Source of the DNA: Vicinamibacterales bacterium
GTDB lineage: Bacteria; Acidobacteriota; Vicinamibacteria; Vicinamibacterales; UBA2999
Length of the DNA stretch: 64,000 bases
Direction of reading: 5' to 3'
Assembly (NCBI GenBank): GCA_041659285.1
Contig: JBAZYO010000007.1
Coordinates: 54,188-118,187, forward strand
The position numbers were made by a program, and so were the translations under genes. Positions 25,686-32,728 of the stretch are shown in pieces. A model generated the notes under the pieces. That model had not been told where the DNA came from and searched no databases. It saw nothing but the letters and a program-made list of their open reading frames with translations. Each line of letters begins with the position of its first letter. Position 1 is the stretch's first letter.

Positions 25686-28443
25686 CGTCGGCGCCTGGTT
25701 CCGCCGTCAGTCGCTCGGCCGCAAGCTGACGACGGCCGCGGTCATGACCACTGGGGTCACGCTGGTCGCGGCCTGCGCGATCTTCGTGACCTACGACTAC
25801 CTGAACCAGCGGGCCATCCTGGTGCGCGATGTCACGATGCTGGCCGACATCCTCGGCACCAATAGCACGGCCGCCCTGACCTTTGCCGACGCCGACGCCG
25901 CGACCGGCACCTTGCGGGCCACGGCCGTCAATAATCACATCCTTGATGCCCGGCTGTACACCCTCGACGGCACGTTGCTGGCGACCTACCAGCGCCCGGA
26001 CCTCCCACCGGGTCGAACCGGGCCCGAGCAATTGGGGTCAGGCCTGGACGCCGGCGCGCGATTCGAAGAAGACCACCTGCACGTCACCCGGCCAATCTCC
26101 CTGAACGGCGAGGTCATCGGCACCATCGTCGTGGAGTCGGACATCACCGAAGTCTGGAGCCGGATCACGCGCTTCCTGACCATCGTGGCGGCGACGCTGT
26201 TCCTGGCGTTCTGGCTCGTGATCGGACTGTCGAAGGCGACGGTGCGGGTGATTTTCGGCCCGATCGCGCGACTCATCGAGGTCATGCGACTCGTGCGCGA
26301 TCACGCCGATTACGACGTGCGCGCCGAGGCCGGCGATGACGACGAGATCGGCGAGCTGATCGGCCAGTTCAACGCGATGATCGCCGACATTCAGCGACGC
26401 GACCAGCAGCTGCTCCTGCAGCAGAACGACCTCGAACAGACTGTGGACACGCGCACGGCCGAGCTCCAGACCAGCAACCAGGAACTGGTCAAGACCCGGG
26501 ACCTGGCGATGGAGGCCAACCGGGCGAAGAGCGAGTTCCTCGCCAACATGAGCCACGAAATCCGGACGCCGATGAACGGCATCATCGGCATGACCGACCT
26601 CGTCCTCGACAGCGAGTTGACCGCGGACCAGCGGGACAGCCTGGCCACGGTCCGGACCTCCGCCGACACGCTGCTGTCGATCCTGAACGACATTCTCGAC
26701 CTCTCGAAGATCGAGTCGCGCAAGCTCACGCTCGAAGTGGTGCCGCTGTCCGTGCGCGCGGTGGTGGCCGACACCGTCAAGCCGCTCGCCGTGCGCGCGC
26801 ACCAGAAGGGCCTCGAGCTGATCTGCGACATCGAACCCGACGTACCGGCCACGGTGATGGGCGACCCGACTCGGCTCCAGCAGATCCTGACCAACCTGAT
26901 CGGCAACGCGCTCAAGTTCACTGAGCACGGTCACGTCCTCGTCACGGCTCGGGAAGAGGGCCGCAGCGAGGGTCGCAGCACGCTGCACTTCAGCGTCAGC
27001 GACACGGGGATCGGCATTCCGCCGGAGAAGCAAGACATCATCTTCGAAGCCTTCAACCAGGCGGACGGCTCGACCACCCGCCGCTTCGGCGGCACCGGCC
27101 TGGGCCTGACCATCTCGACGACGCTCGTGCAGCTGATGGGGGGACGGATTTGGGTCGAGAGCGCACCCGCCGAAGGCAGCACCTTTCACTTCACGGTCAC
27201 CCTCGCCGTGACGGACGCGCCTGAAGCCCAGCCGGCCACACCGCTCCCGGCCAACCTCGCGGTGCTGATCGTGGATGACAACGAGGTCAACCGTCGTCTG
27301 CTCGCCGAGCAGGTCAAGCGCTGGGGGTTGCCGGCGACCGTGGCCTCGAGTGGCGCCGCCGCGATCGAAGCCCTGGCCGCGGCCGCGCTCACCGCGCGAC
27401 CGTTCCGGCTGGTCCTGCTCGACGCGCAAATGCCCGACATGGACGGCCTCCAGGTCGCGGCCACGATCACACGGCGTCCTGAGTTGGCCGGCGCCAGCGT
27501 GATCATGCTGAGCTCGTCCGGCGAATATCTCGATCAGGGGCGCCGCGCCGAGCTGGGCATTGCCGCGTACCTCACCAAGCCGGTCAGTGCCGGCGATCTG
27601 CTGGCGGCCGTGCAACGCGTGGTCGGCGGGGCGGCGCCTGCCCTGCCCGGTGATCCGCCGCCAACGGCGGGCGCGTTTGCGATGGGCGCCCAGGCGCGAC
27701 GCGCCCGCGTCCTCCTCGTCGAAGACAACGTGGTCAACCAGCGGGTCGCCTCCGGCCTGCTGACCCGTCGCGGTCATCAGGTCACGGTCACGCCAAACGG
27801 CCGCGAAGCCCTGGACCGGCTCGAGCGCGAGCAGTTCGATGTGGTGCTGATGGATCTGCAGATGCCGGTCATGGGCGGGCTCGACGCCACCGTCGAGATC
27901 CGCCGCCGCGAGCAGGCCAGCGGCCAGCATGTCCGCGTGGTCGCCATGACGGCCCACGCGATGGAGAGTGACCGCGACCGGTGCCTGGCCGCCGGCATGG
28001 ATGGGTACCTGTCGAAGCCGATCGATCCGCACCTGCTGTTTGCCGCCATCGAAGACATGGGCGCCGGCGCCGGCGCGCCGGCGGAGGCCGTTGGCCCGGC
28101 CGCGTTTGACGTGGATGCCTTCCGGCGGAGGCTCTCAGGTGACGAAGAGCTGATGACCGAGGTCATTCACCTGTTTCTCGACGACCTGCCGGGACGGCTG
28201 GAGACGGTCCACAGCGCGGTCACCAACCGGGACGCGGAGGGATTGCATTCAGCCGCCCATGCCATCAAGGGAGCCGCGGCCAACATGTCGGCCGACCGGC
28301 TGGTGCGGGCGGCCCGCGCGATGGAGCACCTCGGCACCGAATCGAAGTGGGACGCCGCCGACGCCGCGTGGCAGCAGTTGTCGGATGAAGCCGGCGCCGT
28401 CACCGCGATGTTACGCCGCCGCTATCCCCTGGCGGCGTTGTAG
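25675..28443 (+). CDS. Hybrid sensor histidine kinase with two receiver domains and Hpt
   Basis: A 922-residue membrane kinase. Transmembrane segments at about 20-42 and 166-187 enclose a CHASE8-like periplasmic sensor (YLNQRAILVRDVTMLADIL). Then come HAMP (about 188-240), a coiled coil, HisKA with phospho-His294 (SHEIRTPMNG), HATPase (NALKFTEHG, DTGIGIPPEKQ, GGTGLGLTIS), receiver 1 (Asp583), receiver 2 (Asp727) and a C-terminal Hpt with His862 (HAIKGAAANM). A four-step phosphorelay is complete in one protein. No output regulator is encoded next to it. The start at 25675 overlaps the yfiR-like gene. Confidence 0.93.
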   Translation: MPNSVGAWFRRQSLGRKLTTAAVMTTGVTLVAACAIFVTYDYLNQRAILVRDVTMLADILGTNSTAALTFADADAATGTLRATAVNNHILDARLYTLDGTLLATYQRPDLPPGRTGPEQLGSGLDAGARFEEDHLHVTRPISLNGEVIGTIVVESDITEVWSRITRFLTIVAATLFLAFWLVIGLSKATVRVIFGPIARLIEVMRLVRDHADYDVRAEAGDDDEIGELIGQFNAMIADIQRRDQQLLLQQNDLEQTVDTRTAELQTSNQELVKTRDLAMEANRAKSEFLANMSHEIRTPMNGIIGMTDLVLDSELTADQRDSLATVRTSADTLLSILNDILDLSKIESRKLTLEVVPLSVRAVVADTVKPLAVRAHQKGLELICDIEPDVPATVMGDPTRLQQILTNLIGNALKFTEHGHVLVTAREEGRSEGRSTLHFSVSDTGIGIPPEKQDIIFEAFNQADGSTTRRFGGTGLGLTISTTLVQLMGGRIWVESAPAEGSTFHFTVTLAVTDAPEAQPATPLPANLAVLIVDDNEVNRRLLAEQVKRWGLPATVASSGAAAIEALAAAALTARPFRLVLLDAQMPDMDGLQVAATITRRPELAGASVIMLSSSGEYLDQGRRAELGIAAYLTKPVSAGDLLAAVQRVVGGAAPALPGDPPPTAGAFAMGAQARRARVLLVEDNVVNQRVASGLLTRRGHQVTVTPNGREALDRLEREQFDVVLMDLQMPVMGGLDATVEIRRREQASGQHVRVVAMTAHAMESDRDRCLAAGMDGYLSKPIDPHLLFAAIEDMGAGAGAPAEAVGPAAFDVDAFRRRLSGDEELMTEVIHLFLDDLPGRLETVHSAVTNRDAEGLHSAAHAIKGAAANMSADRLVRAARAMEHLGTESKWDAADAAWQQLSDEAGAVTAMLRRRYPLAAL

Positions 28444-28466
28444 GTCTGTGCGCCCGGCGGGAGGCT

Positions 28467-28814
28467 CTACCCCTTCCCTGTCTCCGTTTCGGAGAGTCCC
28501 AGAAACACGAAGAGGGCGCGGTTGAGCGCCTTCATTTCGTCGGCGGACAGTGATCCAACCAGCGTTCCAAGCCGTTTCCGCGGCACGGCGGTAAGCTTGT
28601 CCACCATCATGCGGCATGGCGACCGCAGGCCACTTCGGGTGCTCGGCTGGATCGGAAGCCTGAAGATTGGTGCCGAGGTCGGATCGGTCGTCAAGGGGCA
28701 CACGACGATCGAGTCGTTGGCGTCGAACCGGTTGTCCTGAACGATGACCGCAGGTCGCGGTTTACCCGCATAGGCGGCGCCGCCGGCGACGGTCCAGACC
28801 TCACCGCGTTTCAT
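28467..28814 (-). CDS. mazF: MazF/PemK-type toxin endoribonuclease
   Basis: A 115-residue protein with the MazF barrel signature: MKRGEVWTVAGG at the start, KPRPAVIVQDNRFD, VVCPLTTDPTSAP, and the C-terminal MMVDKLTAVPRKRLGTLVGSLS. MazF toxins cut mRNA at short sequences. The start overlaps the antitoxin stop codon as ATGA. The upstream extension of the frame to 28943 covers the antitoxin gene and is not coding. It is convergent with the kinase gene. Confidence 0.93.
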   Translation of the reverse strand: MKRGEVWTVAGGAAYAGKPRPAVIVQDNRFDANDSIVVCPLTTDPTSAPIFRLPIQPSTRSGLRSPCRMMVDKLTAVPRKRLGTLVGSLSADEMKALNRALFVFLGLSETETGKG

Positions 28815-29032
28815 TCCGCATCCCAGGCCGAGATCGCATCGACGAACTCCTGGTCCCGGTCGGCGTGGAGACTCTTCGCCACCGCCAGCGACTGACGGTG
28901 CGCGGCGAGAGAGAACGCCCTCGTTCGAACGTCCGGAACCCACACTTGAACGGGGCGAAGGCCCAGCTTGCGCAATCGAGTGCGATGGGCGCGCACCTTG
29001 TCGCGGGATGCCGATCGAGCAACGGTCGCCAT
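28811..29032 (-). CDS. mazE: MazE-family antitoxin (DUF3018 type)
   Basis: A 73-residue protein. SRDKVRAHRTRLRKLGLRPVQVWVPDVR is the ribbon-helix DNA-binding part of the DUF3018 antitoxin group. The C-terminal acidic helix (RQSLAVAKSLHADRDQEFVDAISAW) would neutralise the toxin. An upstream ATG at 29107 exists, but MATVARSASRDK is the usual family start. It forms a four-base overlapping operon with mazF and is expected to autoregulate. Confidence 0.9.
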   Translation of the reverse strand: MATVARSASRDKVRAHRTRLRKLGLRPVQVWVPDVRTRAFSLAAHRQSLAVAKSLHADRDQEFVDAISAWDAE

Positions 29033-29189
29033 GGCGTTCCTCCGGTTACATGTAACGTAACACGTCGCGGCGCCGAGCCGCAAGCCCACGTGACGTCTCG
29101 GGCCCATCTACTGGACTCGGTACGGCGCGGTTCGATTCCTGCGTGCCGCCGACGAAATCCAAGGCCGTAAGTCGTTGATTGTGTGGGAG

Positions 29190-29320
29190 GCGAGAATTGG
29201 TGAGCCCGCTCGGAATCGACCAGGTTCAGGCGAGGCCGAAGGCCGATGCCGCTTGGCTGATGACTAGCGGAATCGCCAATTCGAGCCGTGGCGAGAATTG
29301 GTGAGCCCGCTCGGAATCGA
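29190..29320. repeat. Direct repeat duplicating the 3' end of tRNA-Lys
   Basis: A 30-bp sequence (GCGAGAATTGGTGAGCCCGC then TCGGAATCGA) is present exactly at 29190-29219 and 29291-29320. The second copy includes the last 22 nt of tRNA-Lys with its CCA. Such duplicated tRNA ends are typical attachment-site scars of tyrosine-recombinase elements; only 71 bp of unremarkable DNA remains between the copies. Confidence 0.75.
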
Positions 29321-29374
29321 ACCGAGAACCAACAGATTAAGAGTCTGCTGCTCTGCCAGTTGAGCTACGGGCCC
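29299..29374 (-). tRNA. tRNA-Lys (anticodon CTT)
   Basis: The complement folds as a full cloverleaf: acceptor GGGCCCG/CGGGCTC, D-arm TAGCTCAACTGGCAGAGCA, anticodon loop CTCTTAA with anticodon CTT (reads AAG), T-arm TTCTCGGTTCGATTCCGAG, encoded CCA at 29301-29299. Confidence 0.96.
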
Positions 29375-29502
29375 ACTTTGGGGTGGGTCGCACGGCGCCG
29401 ACGCCGCGCGACTGGCTTGCCCGCCGAAGCCTCCCACTGGAAGCGGTCCGCGACGCCGGGCAAACATTGACTATAGCAAAGACGGGGGCACTGATGCCAG
29501 CG

Positions 29503-31230
29503 TCAACGCTCGATGGCCCGCGGCCCTTCGTATCGAACCGGCCGGTACGTCGGCTGCCACATCGCGCGGCGGACCGTCGCATCCAGGTCGGGCAGGATCT
29601 CCGCTGACGCGTGGCCCTCGGCCACGGCGCGGCGGATCACGGCGCAGGCGACGGCGTGCGAGCAGTCGCGGATGCGCGTGAGGTGCGGGTAAACCGCACC
29701 CTCGTCCAGGTCCGCCTGGCCCACCAGGCCCGCCAGCGTCCGCGCCGCGTCCAGGAACATGGCGTCGGTGACGCGCCGGACGCGTCCCACCCACAACCCC
29801 AGTCCGACGCCCGGAAAGATGAACGCGTTGTTCCCCTGCCCGATGCGATACCGGCGGCCCTCGTGGACGACCGGCCCGAACGGGCTGCCGGTGGCGACAA
29901 TGGCGCGGCCGTCGGACCACTGGATCGCCTGCGCCGCCGTGCACTCGGCCTTGCTGGTGGGGTTCGACAACGGAAACACCACCGGACGGTCGTTGACCGC
30001 GGCCATCGCGCGCACGACGACTTCCGTGAACAGGCCGGCCGCGCCCGACGTGCCGATCAGCACGGTTGGCTTGACGTTGCGAATGGTCTCTTCCAGCGTG
30101 ATGCGCCCGCGATCCTGGCACACGTAAGCGGCCACTTCTTCAACCGGCCTCGCATACGCCGCCTTGAAATCCTCCAGGCCCTCGCGTGCCGTGGTCACGA
30201 GCCCGCGGCTGTCGACGGTGGAAATGCGCCGCCGTGCTTCGTCGGCGGACAGCCCCGCCTCCCGCAGCGCCGAGACAAACAGACCGGCAATCCCCTGCGC
30301 CGACGCGCCCGCGCCGCCGAGCACGATGCGCTGGTCGCGCATCGCCTGGCCGTTCATCCGCAGCGCCGCGTAGACGCCGGCGACGACGACGGACGCCGTG
30401 CCCTGGATGTCGTCGTTGAAGGTGCACAAGCGATCGCGGAAGCGCGAGAGCTGGTGAATCGCGTTGGCCTTGAGGAAGTCTTCCCACTGGAGCACGGCGT
30501 CGGGGTAGACGCGCATCACGCCGTCCACGAACCGGTCGATGAAGTCCTGGTACTCCGCGCCGCGGATGCGCTTGTGCCGCAGGCCGAGATACAGCGGGTC
30601 GTTGAGCCGCGTCTCGTTGTCGGTGCCGACGTCGAGCATGATGGGCAGCGTCAAGGACGGAGGAATCCCGGCGCACGCGGTGTAGAGCGACAGCTTCCCG
30701 GCGGGAATGCCCATGCCGCCAATCCCCTGGTCGCCGAGGCCGAGAATCCGCTCCCCGTCGGTGACCACAATCACGGCCGGCGGACGCCCGTGATTGCGGA
30801 GGATGGCGTCGATGCGATCGCGCTGCTCGTAGGCAATGTAGAGGCCCCGCGCGCGGCGATAGATGTGTGAGTACTGCTGGCACGCCTCGCCGACCACCGG
30901 CGTATAGACGATCGGCATCATCTCGTCGATATGGTCGTGCAACAGCCGGAAGAACAGCGTCTCGTTGCGGTCCTGCAGGCTGGTCAGGTGGATGTAGCGT
31001 TCGAGGGGCGTGCCCTTGGCGCGATGGTTCTCGTAGACCCGCGCCAGTTGCTGGTCCATGGTGCTGATGGCCGGCGGCACCAGTCCGTCAAGGCCCAGGG
31101 CTTCACGTTCGGCGGCGGAAAATGCGGTGCTCTTGTTCGTCAGGGGATCCCGAAGCAGCGCCTCGCCACGCTCGGACACCGCGATGTACTCCTCGCCCGT
31201 GACGCTGTCGTGCCCGATCGACCACTCCAT
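29503..31230 (-). CDS. maeA: NAD-dependent malic enzyme
   Basis: A 575-residue protein, the normal size for large-subunit malic enzymes, which oxidatively decarboxylate malate to pyruvate. Seen are MPIVYTPVVGEACQQYSHIYRR (substrate-binding tyrosine region), VVTDGERILGLGDQGIGGMGIPAGKL, the metal site CTFNDDIQGTASVVVAG, a Rossmann motif VLGGAGASAQGIAGLF, and the second signature PVVFPLSNPTSKAECT. NAD rather than NADP preference is assigned from overall similarity to SfcA/MaeA and is less certain. It stands alone between tRNA-Lys and a cytochrome remnant. Confidence 0.94.
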   Translation of the reverse strand: MEWSIGHDSVTGEEYIAVSERGEALLRDPLTNKSTAFSAAEREALGLDGLVPPAISTMDQQLARVYENHRAKGTPLERYIHLTSLQDRNETLFFRLLHDHIDEMMPIVYTPVVGEACQQYSHIYRRARGLYIAYEQRDRIDAILRNHGRPPAVIVVTDGERILGLGDQGIGGMGIPAGKLSLYTACAGIPPSLTLPIMLDVGTDNETRLNDPLYLGLRHKRIRGAEYQDFIDRFVDGVMRVYPDAVLQWEDFLKANAIHQLSRFRDRLCTFNDDIQGTASVVVAGVYAALRMNGQAMRDQRIVLGGAGASAQGIAGLFVSALREAGLSADEARRRISTVDSRGLVTTAREGLEDFKAAYARPVEEVAAYVCQDRGRITLEETIRNVKPTVLIGTSGAAGLFTEVVVRAMAAVNDRPVVFPLSNPTSKAECTAAQAIQWSDGRAIVATGSPFGPVVHEGRRYRIGQGNNAFIFPGVGLGLWVGRVRRVTDAMFLDAARTLAGLVGQADLDEGAVYPHLTRIRDCSHAVACAVIRRAVAEGHASAEILPDLDATVRRAMWQPTYRPVRYEGPRAIER

Positions 31231-31239
31231 GCCTCCAGT

Positions 31240-31314
31240 TTAAGGCTTGAGCGACCGCAAGTAGTGGACGAGATTCCAAATCTCCGGCGCGGGGATGCGC
31301 TGGGGTACAGTGTC
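31240..31314 (-). pseudogene. Remnant of a cytochrome c C-terminus
   Basis: The minus strand encodes DTVPQRIPAPEIWNLVHYL then RSLKP and a stop, the characteristic last helix of small cytochrome c domains (PxxIWxLVxYLRSL). No haem-binding CxxCH or longer frame precedes it, because the segment runs into the promoter region of the DUF1259 gene. It is read as a decayed gene end. The rest of the interval 31231-31413 shows only the promoter side of the DUF1259 gene. Confidence 0.45.
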
Positions 31315-31413
31315 AGGCCGACGGCAAGATCGTCGCCGCTGGGTTCAGCCGCAACGGCAGCCACCTCGAACTGGCCGTGGTTCGCGTGCTCGGCAATTAG
31401 GTTGGAGGAATTC

Positions 31414-32310
31414 ATGAAGAAGGTCTTCTCGGTCACGCTCATCGTCGCGTTCCTGCTCGCCCTCGCCACCCTGGCGTCCGCCCAGGACCTGCCGGCCGAC
31501 TACCAGGCAGTGATGACGACGCTGGGCAGGACCGGCGACTTCAAGGACGCCGTGCTCAAGGTCAACGTCCCGCGCGGAGACTTGCGGGTCACCATCGGCA
31601 AGCGGCCGGCGCCGACGCCCTTCGGGTTTGGCGGCTGGGTGGCGTTCACCAAGGCCACCGGCGGCGCCGACGTGATGATGGGCGACCTCGTGCTGACCGA
31701 AGACGAAGTGAACCCGGTGATGTCGGCCCTGCTCGACAACGGCCTCGACGTCACCGCGCTGCACAACCACTTCTTCTGGGAGCAGCCGCGCATCTTCTAC
31801 ATGCACGTGCACGGTCACGGGCAGGCCGCCGATTTGGCGAAGCGCCTGAAGCCGGCCATCTCGCTGATCGACGCCGCCATCAAGGCGGCGCCCGCCGCCG
31901 CCCCCTCGACGCCCGCGGCCACCGCCGCGACGCTCGACACCAAGGCGCTGGCCGCGATCGTCGGCCACGACGGCGAGCAGAACGGTCCCGTGTTCAAGAA
32001 CACCATCGGCCGGCCGGAGATCGATGTTCGCGAGCACGGCGCCCGCATCAACGCCCGCATGGGCCTCAACACGTGGGCCGCATTCACCGGCGCCGACGCC
32101 GACGCAATGGTGGCCGGCGACGTCGCCATGCGCGACGCCGAGGTCACGCCGGTGCTGAAGGCGCTGCGGGCCGGCGGCCTCGACGTGGTCGCCATCCACC
32201 ACCACATGACCGGCGTGCAGCCGGGCGTGATCTTCCTGCACTACTTCGGGCAGGGCCCCGCCGCAAAGCTGGCGCAGGCGGTCCGCGCCGCGGTCGACCT
32301 CACGAAGTAA
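31414..32310 (+). CDS. DUF1259 protein, duplicated domain, secreted
   Basis: A 298-residue protein with a signal peptide (1-23, ending ASAQ) and two DUF1259 repeats, about 25-150 and 165-295. Each has the pattern GRTGDFKDAVLKVNVPR / IGRPEIDVREHGARI, then VAFTKATGGADVMMGDLVL / AAFTGADADAMVAGDVAM, then LHNHFFWEQPRIFYMHV / IHHHMTGVQPGVIFLHY. The paired His clusters suggest metal binding. A strong GGAGGA ribosome site is present. The function of the family is unknown. Confidence 0.85.
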   Translation: MKKVFSVTLIVAFLLALATLASAQDLPADYQAVMTTLGRTGDFKDAVLKVNVPRGDLRVTIGKRPAPTPFGFGGWVAFTKATGGADVMMGDLVLTEDEVNPVMSALLDNGLDVTALHNHFFWEQPRIFYMHVHGHGQAADLAKRLKPAISLIDAAIKAAPAAAPSTPAATAATLDTKALAAIVGHDGEQNGPVFKNTIGRPEIDVREHGARINARMGLNTWAAFTGADADAMVAGDVAMRDAEVTPVLKALRAGGLDVVAIHHHMTGVQPGVIFLHYFGQGPAAKLAQAVRAAVDLTK

Positions 32311-32364
32311 CCGGCACCGCCATTCGCCCGGGGAACTCCCCGCCTCGGGCGCTCGTATGGTATA

Positions 32365-32383
32365 CATGTCGAGAGACGACATG
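32365..32383. promoter_or_regulatory. Putative PadR operator
   Basis: CATGTCG-AGAGA-CGACATG is a perfect palindrome with TATA on its left flank, lying directly before the PadR gene. Such ATGTCG/CGACAT dyads commonly precede PadR genes, which bind their own promoters; autoregulation of the PadR/permease operon is therefore likely. Confidence 0.65.
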
Positions 32384-32386
32384 TCG

Positions 32387-32728
32387 ATGGATAGAACAGA
32401 CAGGAAAGAGCTCCTCAACGGCACCCTGGATCTGCTGATCCTCAAGACCCTGGACACCATGGGCGCCCTGCACGGCTACGGCATTGCCCGCCGCATCGAG
32501 CAGATGTCGGCCAGCGTGATGCGGCTCAGCCAGGGCTCGATCTACCCCGCCCTCATGCGGCTCGAGCAGCAAGGCTGGATCGCCACGAAGTGGGGCGTGT
32601 CGGAGACCAATCGCAAGGTGAAGTTCTACGCGCTCACCAGGGCCGGCGCGAAGCAGTTGCGGGTCGAGGTGGCCAACTGGGAACAGGCCACCGCGCTGGT
32701 GGCGCGCATCCTCGGGGCCAAGGCGTGA
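32387..32728 (+). CDS. PadR family transcriptional regulator
   Basis: A 113-residue winged-helix protein: LLNGTLDLLILKTLDTMGALHGYGIARRI, then the recognition segment LSQGSIYPALMRLEQQGWI, and the wing VSETNRKVKFYALTRAG. The C-terminal helix is short, as in PadR proteins paired with acidobacterial permeases. Four in-frame ATGs exist (32357, 32366, 32381, 32387); the last is chosen because the others lie within the operator palindrome. It overlaps the permease start (GTGA). Confidence 0.9.
   Translation: MDRTDRKELLNGTLDLLILKTLDTMGALHGYGIARRIEQMSASVMRLSQGSIYPALMRLEQQGWIATKWGVSETNRKVKFYALTRAGAKQLRVEVANWEQATALVARILGAKA

Noticed and set aside
29101..29157. tRNA-like T-loop (GGTTCGATTCC) near mazE
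   Set aside because: Only two of five T-stem pairs form and no acceptor, D- or anticodon arms can be drawn.
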